Assembly: GCA_051004015.1 (NCBI GenBank)
Contig: JBPCKT010000020.1
Coordinates: 1-53,573, forward strand
Origin: SXOA01 sp051004015
GTDB taxonomy: Bacteria > Planctomycetota > Planctomycetia > Pirellulales > Pirellulaceae
Reading direction: 5' to 3'
DNA length: 53,573 bases
Position 1 is the first letter of the stretch. Each line of letters opens with the position of its first letter. The translations under genes and the position numbers were made by a program. Positions 17,422-25,756 of this stretch are shown piece after piece. The notes under the pieces were generated by a model, which was given only the letters and a program-made list of their open reading frames with translations, had not been told where the DNA came from and ran no database searches.

Positions 17422-20370
17422 ATGAACCGCGTGGTGATATTGCTGCTGCTGGCGACAACTTTGGCCTCCTTCTGCGCGGATTCTTTGTGGGCCGAAGAGC
17501 CGGCGAAGGAGGCCGATACCGCGGAAGGAATTCAGTTCTTCGAGAACAAGGTCCGCCCCATCTTGGTGCAGAACTGCCACAAGTGCCACGCCGACAAGAA
17601 GCAGGAAGGCATGCTGCGGCTGGATGCGAAGGGGGCGATGCTGGCCGGTGGAGAGAGCGGGCCGGCGATTGTGCCCGGGAAGCCCGAGGAGAGCCTGCTG
17701 GTCGAGGCCGTTAGTTACAAGTCTTTGCAGATGCCGCCGGACCGCCGCCTCAAGCCGGAGCAAATCGCCACGCTGACCGAGTGGGTGAAGATGGGCGCTC
17801 CATGGCCACCAAGCGGCGAAGTGGCTCTGCAGCCGCGGAAGTCGGCGCTCGTCGTCACCGATGCCGACCGCCAGCACTGGTCGTTTCAGAGTGTGAAACG
17901 GCCGGAGATTCCCGTGACGCATGGAGGACGGCCTTTCCAGGCCGTCCCGGACGGGCATGGAAGCCCAACCTACAATGCGGTCGATGCCTTTATCCTGGCC
18001 GGGCTGACTTCAAAGGGACTCGCGCCGTCCCCGGAAGTTCAAAAGCGTGAGCTCATCCGTCGTGTTTACTTCGACCTCACCGGCCTGCCGCCGAGCGCCG
18101 AAGATATCACCGCCTTCGCTGCCGACCCAACGCCCGACGCCTACGATCGACTCGTCGACCGGCTCATCGCCAGTCCCCGTTATGGCGAGCGCTGGAGCCG
18201 GCACTGGCTGGACGTGGTCCGCTACGCCCAAACCAATGGCTTGGAGCGCGATGATGAAAAGCCGAACGCCTGGCGCTATCGCGACTACCTCATCCGCTCC
18301 CTGAATAAAGACAAGCCGTACGACCAATTCCTCAAGGAGCAGCTCGCCGGCGACGAGATGACGCCGGTCACGGATGACTCGCTCACTGCTACCGCCTACT
18401 ATCGGCTGGGCGTCTGGGACGATGAGCCGGACGACGGCAAGCAGGCCAAGGCGGATGAGCTCGACGATATTGTGGCGACCACCACCACGTCCATGCTCGG
18501 CCTGACCGTCGGCTGCGCCCGCTGCCACGACCACAAGTTCGACCCGATCGCCCAGGAAGACTATTACAGTCTGACAGCCTTCTTCCAGAACATCGAGTTG
18601 TACGGCAAAACGCCCGACGTCGTTGCCGGCGGCGTGCCGGTGAACAAGGAAGGGGTCTTCCGCGATTTGCAATCCGGCGGGCAGACGCTGGCCGTGGCGG
18701 AAAAGAAGGACCCGCCTCCAAAGTCGCACATTCTAGTACGGGGCAGCGCGCTCGCGCCGGGAAGAGAGGTGCGTCCGCGATTCGTGGAGGTGCTCTGCTC
18801 GTCGAAGGAATCGATGGTCCCCGAGCTGCCGGAAGACAAGCAGCGCGAAAATGCCAGCGGCACTCCGGTGGTCACTTCCAAGGGGCGTCGAACGGTCATC
18901 GCCAATTGGATTGCCAGCGCCGACAACCCGCTCACTGCGCGGGTCATCGTCAATCGTCTCTGGAGCCAGCATTTTGCCCGCGGCATCGTGCCGACGCCCA
19001 GCGACTTCGGACACACCGGTCAGCCGCCGAGCCATCCGGAGCTGCTCGACTATCTGGCGGGTGAACTGACCCGCGGCAACTGGGAGCTCAAGCGGCTGCA
19101 CCGACTGATGCTCACTTCAGCGACGTATCGGCAGTCCAGCCGCGCGGCGAATGAGAAGGGGGTCATGCTCGACCCGGACAATACGCTCCTCTGGCGGCAG
19201 AACCTGCGGCGGCTGGAGGCGGAGGCGATTCGGGACACGATTCTGGCCACGAGCGGCTCGCTGAATTTGCAGATGGGGGGCCGCGGTATCTTCCCTACGA
19301 TTCCCCCCGAAGTTCTCTCCGGCCAGTCTCGCCCCGGCAACGGCTGGGAGAATAAATCGCCGCTCGCCGACCAGTCGCGCCGCAGCGTCTACATCTTTGC
19401 CAAGCGAACGCTCGGCGTGCCGCTGCTCGAGTCGCTCGACGCGGCCAGCGCGGATACCTCGACCGCCAAGCGCAACGTCACCACGGTCGCCCCGCAGGCC
19501 CTCATTCTCCTCAACAGCGATTTCATGGAGCAGCAGTCCGCCGCCATGGCCGACCGGGTCCTGCGCACAGCCGGCAACGACCAGACCGCTCAAATCACCG
19601 CCGCCTATCGGCTGGCGCTCGGCCGCGCGCCGACCGCAGGAGAACTAACCGTGGCCACGGCATTCCTGGAGCGGGAAGTGGTCCGCTGGCAAGATATGTC
19701 GAGAGCACATCCGGAGCTCGTGAAGTCGTCGGACGACAAATCAAATGCCAGAATCCTCGGCTGGACGACCGATAGCGGAACCTGGTCGCTGCGCGAAGAC
19801 GGCGGCGTCCAGGTGGAGCCCGCTCCCGGCGCGAAGATCGTGCATGACGACATCAAGCTGGGGGATGGCACGGTGGAAGCCCAGGTGATGCTGCTGGAAG
19901 GTGGGGGCGATGCGGGCCTGTTGCTTCGCGTGGACAACGCGGTCAACGGCACGGACACACTCACCGCCTACAACATCAACCTGCGCAAAGATTCGCTCCG
20001 CCTCGGTAAGCACGAAAACAGTTGGCGGGCCCTCACCTCCATTCCGCTCAAACTCGAAGAGAACAAATGGCACGATTTGAAGGTTGAGCTCGAAGACGGT
20101 CACATCCGCATCTTCGTCGACGGCGCGAAAGAACCCGCCATCGACTTCACCGATCCCCAGCCGCTGCCCGTCGGCAAAGTCGGCTTCCGCACCTATCAAA
20201 TGCAATCCGCCGTGCGGAACATCGTGCTGACGCAGAAGAACAAGATTACGAAGCTGGAGATGAGGGTCGATAAATCGACGCCGATTGTGTTGGAAGGCCC
20301 GCAGCAGAGAGCGCTGGCGGGACTTTGTAAGCTCGTGCTGAACCTCAATGAGTTTGTGTATGTGGACTGA
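17422..20370 (+). CDS. PSCyt2/PSD1 protein (DUF1549/DUF1553) with cytochrome domain and LamG-like insertion
   Basis: Secreted protein of 982 residues. A signal peptide (about 1-25) leads to a PSCyt1 cytochrome domain with CHKCH at 52-56. DUF1549 follows (RRVYFDLTGLPPSAEDI, YGERWSRHWLDVVRYA) with its CARCHDHKFDPI at 365-369, then DUF1553 (NPLTARVIVNRLWSQHFG-type sequence, TPSDFG, RQSSRA). Near residues 777-945 a beta-rich LamG/concanavalin-like domain interrupts DUF1553; the family's normal ending (LAGLCKLVLNLNEFVYVD) resumes after it. Such domains often bind sugars, so substrate binding is a plausible inference. ATG 17422 is preferred to TTG 17407. The DUF1501 partner starts 65 bases downstream. 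Residues around 169-180 are encoded by a REP-like palindrome. Confidence 0.92.
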   Translation: MNRVVILLLLATTLASFCADSLWAEEPAKEADTAEGIQFFENKVRPILVQNCHKCHADKKQEGMLRLDAKGAMLAGGESGPAIVPGKPEESLLVEAVSYKSLQMPPDRRLKPEQIATLTEWVKMGAPWPPSGEVALQPRKSALVVTDADRQHWSFQSVKRPEIPVTHGGRPFQAVPDGHGSPTYNAVDAFILAGLTSKGLAPSPEVQKRELIRRVYFDLTGLPPSAEDITAFAADPTPDAYDRLVDRLIASPRYGERWSRHWLDVVRYAQTNGLERDDEKPNAWRYRDYLIRSLNKDKPYDQFLKEQLAGDEMTPVTDDSLTATAYYRLGVWDDEPDDGKQAKADELDDIVATTTTSMLGLTVGCARCHDHKFDPIAQEDYYSLTAFFQNIELYGKTPDVVAGGVPVNKEGVFRDLQSGGQTLAVAEKKDPPPKSHILVRGSALAPGREVRPRFVEVLCSSKESMVPELPEDKQRENASGTPVVTSKGRRTVIANWIASADNPLTARVIVNRLWSQHFARGIVPTPSDFGHTGQPPSHPELLDYLAGELTRGNWELKRLHRLMLTSATYRQSSRAANEKGVMLDPDNTLLWRQNLRRLEAEAIRDTILATSGSLNLQMGGRGIFPTIPPEVLSGQSRPGNGWENKSPLADQSRRSVYIFAKRTLGVPLLESLDAASADTSTAKRNVTTVAPQALILLNSDFMEQQSAAMADRVLRTAGNDQTAQITAAYRLALGRAPTAGELTVATAFLEREVVRWQDMSRAHPELVKSSDDKSNARILGWTTDSGTWSLREDGGVQVEPAPGAKIVHDDIKLGDGTVEAQVMLLEGGGDAGLLLRVDNAVNGTDTLTAYNINLRKDSLRLGKHENSWRALTSIPLKLEENKWHDLKVELEDGHIRIFVDGAKEPAIDFTDPQPLPVGKVGFRTYQMQSAVRNIVLTQKNKITKLEMRVDKSTPIVLEGPQQRALAGLCKLVLNLNEFVYVD
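17926..17947. repeat. REP-like palindrome inside the PSCyt2/PSD1 gene
   Basis: Nine-base stem (17926-17934 with 17939-17947) and loop TTCC. It has the same layout as the intergenic hairpin at 29295-29318, with a compensated base-pair change. A second, weaker dyad (GGGC...GCCC) follows directly. Both are read in frame as protein. Confidence 0.65.
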
Positions 20371-20435
20371 GAGGCAATTGCGAATTGCAGATTGAGGAAT
20401 GCAGAATCAAAGACAGCGAATAGGAAGTCAAGAAC

Positions 20436-21944
20436 ATGAAACGCTCCGACGCATTCAATCTGAAATCTGAAATCTCCAATCAGCAATCTCCCTGCACCGG
20501 CAGCCGCCGTCAATTCCTCTGGGAGGCCGGTGCCGGCTTCACGGGCCTCGCCCTCACCGGAATGCTCGAACAGGACGGTTTCTTTGCGAAGCACGCGTAT
20601 GGGGCCGAGGGCAACCTCAATCCCCTCGCTCTCAAGCTCCCGCATTTCGCCCCCAAGGCCAAGCACGTCATCTTCCTGTTCATGTACGGCGGCCCATCCA
20701 GCATGGACACCTGGGACTATAAGCCGGAGCTGCAGAAGCGGGACGGTCAGTCGGTGGAGATTGAAATCCGCCGCCGCAGCATCCAGAAGCAGACGCTGCT
20801 GGCCTCCAAGCGGAAATTCAAGCAGTACGGCCAGTCAGGTCTGTGGGGAAGCGACGCCTTTCCGCACATCAACGAGCACCTCGATAAGATGTGCATTATC
20901 AAGAGCCTGTACGCGGACACCTTCGCCCACGGCTCGGCGATGATCCAAATGAACAGCGGACGCATCCTCCAGGGATATCCCAGCATGGGCTCCTGGCTGG
21001 GATACGGCCTGGGGAGCGAGAACCGTAATCTTCCCGGTTACGTGGTGATGCTCGACCCCCGCGGCGGCCCCATTAGCGGGGCGGCCAACTGGTCCAGCGG
21101 CTTCATGCCGGCGGCTTATCAGGGGACGCACCTGCGGTCCAAGGGGGATCCGATTCTGGACCTCTCCGCCAAGGGAGGGCAAACCCGTGACATGCAGAGG
21201 GACCAAATCGACACGCTCGCCGCCCTCAACGCCGAGCACATGCAGAACCGCCCCGGCTACAGCGAGCTTCCCGCCCGCGTCGCCACCTATGAGCTGGCCT
21301 TCCAGCTTCAATCCGCCGCGCCGGAGGTGCTGGATCTGTCGCAAGAGGACGCCAAGACCATCGAGATGTACGGCCTCAACGAGCCCAAGCCCACCAACCA
21401 CAAGCTGGCCTACGGGCCGTCGCACGTCGGGCGGCAGTGCCTCATCGCCCGGCGGCTGGTGGAGCGGGGAGTACGGTTCGTGCAGATTTATTCAGGCGGC
21501 GGCCATCAACAGGAAAACTGGGACGCCCACAACGGCCAAGAAGAGAACCTGCAAATTCACGCCCCGGAAATCGACAAGCCCATCGCCGCTCTGATGACCG
21601 ACCTCGCCCAGCGCGGCCTGCTCGACGAGACCCTCATCGTCTGGGGGGGCGAATTCGGCCGCCAGCCGGTCAGCCAAGGGACCAACGGCGGGCGGGACCA
21701 CAACCCCAAGGGCTTCCTCTACTGGATGGCCGGCGGCGGAGTGAAGGGGGGCATCTCCCACGGCGAGCTCGACGAGCTCGGCCACGAAGCCCAGGTGGAC
21801 CGCCACCACATCCGCGACCTGCACGCCACCATCCTCCACCTGATGGGACTCGACCACACCCGGCTCACCTACTTCTACGGCGGCCTCCACCACAAGTTGA
21901 CGAGCGTGCAAGAGGCGCACGTGATTAAGGACGTGATTGCGTAG
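20436..21944 (+). CDS. DUF1501 domain-containing protein, Tat-exported
   Basis: Protein of 502 residues of the DUF1501 family (sulfatase-like fold, reaction unknown), the usual partner of PSCyt2/PSD1 proteins. A twin-arginine signal (SRRQFLWEAG at residues 23-32, hydrophobic stretch to about 43) is preceded by an unusually long n-region. Family motifs: FLFMYGGPSSMDTWDYKP, CIIKSLYADTFAHGS, GQEENLQIHAPEID, IVWGGEFGRQPVSQG, GGRDHNPKGF and LMGLDHTRLTYFYGG near the end. It follows the PSD1 gene by 65 bases, so the two form an operon. The first 18 residues derive from a short repeat rather than family sequence. No other start lies between it and the Tat motif. Confidence 0.94.
   Translation: MKRSDAFNLKSEISNQQSPCTGSRRQFLWEAGAGFTGLALTGMLEQDGFFAKHAYGAEGNLNPLALKLPHFAPKAKHVIFLFMYGGPSSMDTWDYKPELQKRDGQSVEIEIRRRSIQKQTLLASKRKFKQYGQSGLWGSDAFPHINEHLDKMCIIKSLYADTFAHGSAMIQMNSGRILQGYPSMGSWLGYGLGSENRNLPGYVVMLDPRGGPISGAANWSSGFMPAAYQGTHLRSKGDPILDLSAKGGQTRDMQRDQIDTLAALNAEHMQNRPGYSELPARVATYELAFQLQSAAPEVLDLSQEDAKTIEMYGLNEPKPTNHKLAYGPSHVGRQCLIARRLVERGVRFVQIYSGGGHQQENWDAHNGQEENLQIHAPEIDKPIAALMTDLAQRGLLDETLIVWGGEFGRQPVSQGTNGGRDHNPKGFLYWMAGGGVKGGISHGELDELGHEAQVDRHHIRDLHATILHLMGLDHTRLTYFYGGLHHKLTSVQEAHVIKDVIA
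20458..20478. repeat. AATCTGA direct repeat in the DUF1501 N-terminus
   Basis: AATCTGA units repeat here and a related AT-rich run with ATTGCGAATTGCAGATTG lies just upstream (about 20376-20398). This resembles repeats usually found between planctomycete genes. It encodes part of the extension (NLKSEISN) before the Tat motif. Confidence 0.5.
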
Positions 21945-22008
21945 CGAAAACGATAATCCTCGGACGAATCAGGGTGAAGATGTTCGGCGCGGATGGAACC
22001 AGCCTGAC

Positions 22009-22890
22009 TTACTGTCCGCGCGCGATTCTTACCCATTCAGATGCGATGGCGGGTAATCGGTCCACGACTTCCCTCCCGAAGAGAACCTCGTCCACGTAGC
22101 CCATATGAAGCATGTCCACGATTCGACACAAATACGATCGCCCTTTTATCCACCAAGTGTAGTGGGCATCGACAAACAGATAATGGCGCACGTTGTTTGC
22201 CCCGTTGGTCGCGGTTCTGAGTTCTCGCAACTCCATTCCGTCGAGTAGGGTTTCATAAACGCCGTCCGCAACGCGACTGCCGAAGGTTGTTGTATAGTAA
22301 TACTCTTTGATTTCCCAAACAGCGATCGGATTTACGGGTGATGGAAAAGCGCCGTCGACCCGCCTGGCTAGGGTGCGAATAGGTGCGCCATCACACGTCA
22401 CCGTGGTCAGTTTTCTCGGATCATAGTCACATGCCATTCCTTCGATTGCGGATTCGATGAGCATGTTGACGATGGCGGTGAGATACGCGGGTTTTTTCTT
22501 TTCCTTGCTCTGCTTGTTTAGCGGCACTGGCCGGCGCGATTTCAATCGCTTCTGAAGTCGCTCGAATAAGGCCCTTGCCTCGTCAGCGTTCATAAGCTGA
22601 CCTTGGACGACAGTATTCAGGACGCGCGCACGATAGTCAAAATAGTCGATTAGTTCGCGACCCAATTCGGTCGGCAGCTCTTGAGCGTCAACGATGTGGT
22701 CCGCGTTCAGACTGATTGACTCCAATGCCTGCTTCATCTCGACTGGACTGGGTACTTTGATTGGCCCCACGTGACCAGTTGTTCCCGTTTTGCGTTTGAG
22801 TCGTTCGACGTAACCAATTTCTTGGCTCAGGCTGCGGACGTAGGCCCAAAACTCTGGTCTAGCGTTCGCAAATCGCGGGTTAGGAATCAT
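22009..22890 (-). CDS. Type II restriction endonuclease (predicted, PD-(D/E)xK)
   Basis: Predicted endonuclease of 293 residues. The nuclease reading rests on D179, E193 and K195: RVDGAF, then 13 residues, then WEIKEYYY, a PD-(D/E)xK layout, followed by FGSRVADGVYET. The N-terminal half is helical and basic. Context is decisive: an XRE controller overlaps its start, and a DNA adenine methyltransferase lies divergently next to them. ATG 22890 sits inside the last codons of the controller gene (11-base overlap), so translation is coupled; the open frame extends to 23022 in another phase of that gene. It should cleave the site protected by the methyltransferase. The recognition sequence is unknown. 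Confidence 0.8.
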   Translation of the reverse strand: MIPNPRFANARPEFWAYVRSLSQEIGYVERLKRKTGTTGHVGPIKVPSPVEMKQALESISLNADHIVDAQELPTELGRELIDYFDYRARVLNTVVQGQLMNADEARALFERLQKRLKSRRPVPLNKQSKEKKKPAYLTAIVNMLIESAIEGMACDYDPRKLTTVTCDGAPIRTLARRVDGAFPSPVNPIAVWEIKEYYYTTTFGSRVADGVYETLLDGMELRELRTATNGANNVRHYLFVDAHYTWWIKGRSYLCRIVDMLHMGYVDEVLFGREVVDRLPAIASEWVRIARGQ

Positions 22891-23128
22891 TGAACAAACT
22901 CTCGAGACGCTGTGAGAAGTCGGGCAATGAAACTCCCACTGCGCGGCAAACATGGCGAACTTCCAAGATGTCGAGTCGTTGTTGACCTCGCTCGTAGCGA
23001 CTAACAAACGACTGGGGTTCATCGAGAAGCTGGGCGAGTTCGGCTTGGCTTAGGCCATTGCCCTTCCGAATTTGTTTGAGCAACCGGCAGAGAATCTGTT
23101 GTTCGCGAGAGGAAATCGACTTTTCCAT
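22880..23128 (-). CDS. XRE-family regulator, likely restriction-modification controller (C protein)
   Basis: An 82-residue helix-turn-helix protein: LLKQIRKGNGLSQAELAQLL, then EPQSFVSRYERGQQRLDILEV, the Cro/C1-type fold at about 14-68. Small XRE proteins overlapping a restriction gene are usually C proteins, which bind operators in the shared promoter region and delay endonuclease synthesis until methylation is complete. Two inverted repeats lie 6-45 bases upstream of its start. It overlaps the endonuclease gene by 11 bases. The fold is certain; the role is inferred from position. Confidence 0.88.
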   Translation of the reverse strand: MEKSISSREQQILCRLLKQIRKGNGLSQAELAQLLDEPQSFVSRYERGQQRLDILEVRHVCRAVGVSLPDFSQRLESLFNDS

Positions 23129-23133
23129 GTCGG

Positions 23134-23172
23134 CATAGTCTCATCTATGATTGGCTATGCAAAATCTGCATA
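23134..23172. promoter_or_regulatory. Candidate C-protein operators in the divergent promoter
   Basis: Two dyads in the 105-base gap between controller and methyltransferase: CATAG-N6-CTATG (23134-23149) and TATGCA-N5-TGCATA (23156-23172). The spacing between their centres is about 23 bases, suggesting two operator sites for a dimeric XRE regulator. GCATAG and CTATGC also pair across the block. Confidence 0.5.
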
Positions 23173-23233
23173 TTGACCGTGTGGTTGAAACTCGCTATCA
23201 TCGCAGGGCAGCAACCGACTTGGAGGGACGAAA

Positions 23234-24112
23234 ATGCAGGGAATACTGTTCGAGGAATGCGAACGCCGCGACATTGTGCCGGTGAAGGGGCAACTGCTTA
23301 AGTGGATTGGCAATAAGCAGCGGTTTGCGGTAGAAATTTCCTCCTACTTCCCCTGGAAATTTGGGCGGTACTTTGAGCCCTTCTTGGGGAGCGGAGCGGT
23401 TCTCGCAGCGGTCTCGCCGAAAGCGGCCTGCGCGTCAGACGTCTTCGCGCCGCTGATTGAGATTTGGCAGACGCTTCAGAGCAATCCAGAAATGGTGAAA
23501 GAGTGGTACGCCGAACGCTGGCGCGCCATGAGGAATGGCGACAAGATCGCGGAGTATGAAAAGGTCAAAGCCGCTTTCAACAACCATCCCAATGGACCGG
23601 ACTTGCTGTTTCTAAGTCGAACGTGCTACGGCGGCGTGGTCCGCTTCCGTCGATTTGATGGCGCGATGTCTACGCCTTGTGGGCCGCACTCGCCTGTTTC
23701 GCCGAGTGCCTTTGCCCGACGCGTTGATGAATGGCATCGGCGCACGACGGGCGCAGAATTCGCCATCCTCGACTTCGCCGATGCAATGGAAAGAGCAACC
23801 AGCGGGGATCTTGTCTATTGTGACCCTCCGTACATCGACACGCAAAAAATACTCTATGGCGCGCAATCTTTCACCTTGAGCCGCCTTTTTGAGTCGATTC
23901 GCCGTTGCAAGGATCGTGGCGTACTTGTGGCGTTGAGCATCGACGGAACAAAACAGTCAGGCAAGAAGGTTTGTAACGTATCGATACCCGACGATCTGTT
24001 TGCGCGAGACGTATCCATCACTTGCGGTCGCTCAATGCTGCGGCGATTTCAAATGGAGGGCCAAACACTCGAAGAGGAAATCGTTGCAGATCGTCTCTTA
24101 CTAACGTATTAG
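23234..24112 (+). CDS. DNA adenine methyltransferase, D12/Dam class
   Basis: Protein of 292 residues that transfers a methyl group from S-adenosylmethionine to N6 of adenine in its target site. Class alpha (D12) motifs appear in order: motif X LLKWIGNK at 21-28, motif I FEPFLGSGA at 47-55, a conserved LFLSRTCYGGVVRF region, and catalytic DPPY at 197-200 (YCDPPYIDTQ). GGAGGGACG precedes the ATG. It pairs with the divergent controller and endonuclease as a type II restriction-modification system. The class includes GATC-specific enzymes, but the target cannot be read from the sequence. Length is normal and all motifs are intact. Confidence 0.95.
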   Translation: MQGILFEECERRDIVPVKGQLLKWIGNKQRFAVEISSYFPWKFGRYFEPFLGSGAVLAAVSPKAACASDVFAPLIEIWQTLQSNPEMVKEWYAERWRAMRNGDKIAEYEKVKAAFNNHPNGPDLLFLSRTCYGGVVRFRRFDGAMSTPCGPHSPVSPSAFARRVDEWHRRTTGAEFAILDFADAMERATSGDLVYCDPPYIDTQKILYGAQSFTLSRLFESIRRCKDRGVLVALSIDGTKQSGKKVCNVSIPDDLFARDVSITCGRSMLRRFQMEGQTLEEEIVADRLLLTY

Positions 24113-24147
24113 CCTGCACTACGACGCAAATCACAAATCAACAAGTT

Positions 24148-24339
24148 ATGGAATTCCTTAGCTCGCGGCCCGATGATTGCGCTCTGGACGAGATTCGTTA
24201 CCGTCTCTACTTGCAGCGAAAGGTGGAAGCCGGCATTCGCGACATTGAATCAGCCAACCTCTATTCGCAGGAACACGCCGAACAAAAGGTCCGAGGGTGG
24301 TTTACGTCATCCGGGCCAACTCCGCATCGGACGACCTGA
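24148..24339 (+). CDS. Orphan antitoxin-like small protein
   Basis: A 63-residue protein: MEFLSSRPDDCALDEIRYRL, then YLQRKVEAGIRDIESANLYS and QEHAEQKVRGW. This is the pattern (LPDD.TLDEIRYRLY, K.E.GI, S.EE.K..V..W) of short antitoxins normally followed by a RelE/ParE-family toxin. No toxin gene follows: 15 bases after its stop the DUF1501 gene begins. It is 35 bases after the methyltransferase, inside the apparently inserted block. It may be a remnant of a toxin-antitoxin pair or an anti-addiction protein. The identification rests on motif memory, not a search. Confidence 0.65.
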   Translation: MEFLSSRPDDCALDEIRYRLYLQRKVEAGIRDIESANLYSQEHAEQKVRGWFTSSGPTPHRTT

Positions 24340-24354
24340 CCTGGAGCCGTCGCA

Positions 24355-25707
24355 ATGCTGACGATTTATGGCGGACAAACAGGCCGGTTCTGCGACTCGA
24401 TCTCGCGCCGCAACTTTTTGCAAATTGGCGGATTGGCGGTCGGAGGCTTGACGCTGCCAAACTTCCTGCGGCTCAAGGCGCAAGCTGCCGCCACGAAGCC
24501 GCTGCCGGATAAATCCGTCATCATGATCTGCCTGGGCGGGGGTCCCAGCCAGATCGATACGTATGACATGCGGCCCGACGCGCCAGCCGAGTATCGCGGC
24601 GAGTTCGCCCCGCTGCCGTCCAAGGTGCCGGGCCTGCAAATGTGCGAGCTCATGCCACGGCAGGCCGAGATCGCCGATAAGCTTGCCGTGGTGCGGAGCA
24701 TGCAGTGGACGGAGCCCTGCCACCAATACGGCGAGATTTGCACGGGCTTCCCGCCCAAAGCCCAGCGCCCTTCATTCGGCTCGATTGTCAACCGCGTCTA
24801 TGCCGGCGGCACTCGGCGTCTTCCCCGCTTCGTCGATCTGGGTGGAGACGGCAGCTCCGACCGCAGACAAGCCGAGGATCCGCGTTACGTCGGCGCGCGG
24901 TATCGTAGTTATTACCCCAGCGGCCCAGGGATGGAGGACCTTTCCTTGCCGCGGGGAATCACCTTGGAGCGCCTGGGGGACCGCAAGCAACTGCTTGCCG
25001 GTCTCGACGTTTTCCGCCGCCGAGTGGACCATTCCGCGGAATTCGAAGCCCTCGACTCCTTCACACGCCAGGGGCTGGAAATGGCCACCAGCAGCGCCGT
25101 GCGCGAAGCTTTTGACATCTCCGGCGAGCCGGCCAGCCTGGTGAGCCGCTATGGCGATAAGAATGCCCGCTTTCGGTATCTCAGCGTGCAATACGGCTTT
25201 GAATTTGAGTCATTGATCCGCGCCCGGAGGCTGGTGGAAGCCGGGGTGCCCTTTGTTTCGATGAGCGTGGCCCGCTGGGATCATCATTGCCTGGTGCAGG
25301 AGGAGGGAACCATCTTCGACAGTTACCGGACGCTGCTGCCGCTGTATGACATGGCCTTGGCCGCGCTCATCAACGATCTGCACGAACGGGGGCTCGGCGA
25401 GAAAGTCGCCGTCGTTGTGTGGGGTGAGTTCGGGCGCACGCCGCGAGTCAACAAGACCGGCGGGCGGGATCACTGGCCATCCGCGGGCTGCGCGCTGCTC
25501 GCTGGCGGGGGATTCAAGACGGGGCAGTACATCGGCGAAACAGACTCCCATACAGAGCGCCCCAAGTCGCGTGCTTACACTCCGCAGAACCTGCTCGCCA
25601 CGCTCTATCAATTCCTGGGCATCAATCCGGCCAGCACCATTCCCGACACTAACGGCCGCCCCATGTATCTGCTGGACGAGCGAGAGCCGATTCGAGAGCT
25701 CATTTAG
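24355..25707 (+). CDS. DUF1501 domain-containing protein, Tat-exported
   Basis: Protein of 450 residues, DUF1501 family. Tat signal SRRNFLQIGG at residues 17-26 with hydrophobic continuation to about 42. Family motifs: IMICLGGGPSQIDTYDMRPDAP, AVVRSMQWTEPCHQYGE, FDSYRTLLPLYDMALAALI, VVVWGEFGRTPRVN, GGRDHWPSAG and TLYQFLGINPASTIPD. This is the shorter DUF1501 subgroup, distinct from the protein at 20436. It has no PSCyt/PSD partner here; its natural upstream neighbour may have been separated by the restriction-modification block. GGAG nine bases before the ATG supports the start. Confidence 0.93.
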   Translation: MLTIYGGQTGRFCDSISRRNFLQIGGLAVGGLTLPNFLRLKAQAAATKPLPDKSVIMICLGGGPSQIDTYDMRPDAPAEYRGEFAPLPSKVPGLQMCELMPRQAEIADKLAVVRSMQWTEPCHQYGEICTGFPPKAQRPSFGSIVNRVYAGGTRRLPRFVDLGGDGSSDRRQAEDPRYVGARYRSYYPSGPGMEDLSLPRGITLERLGDRKQLLAGLDVFRRRVDHSAEFEALDSFTRQGLEMATSSAVREAFDISGEPASLVSRYGDKNARFRYLSVQYGFEFESLIRARRLVEAGVPFVSMSVARWDHHCLVQEEGTIFDSYRTLLPLYDMALAALINDLHERGLGEKVAVVVWGEFGRTPRVNKTGGRDHWPSAGCALLAGGGFKTGQYIGETDSHTERPKSRAYTPQNLLATLYQFLGINPASTIPDTNGRPMYLLDEREPIRELI

Positions 25708-25756
25708 CCAGCACGACTATCACTTGCGGCCACTCATTGCTTGGCTCCGCTGATCA

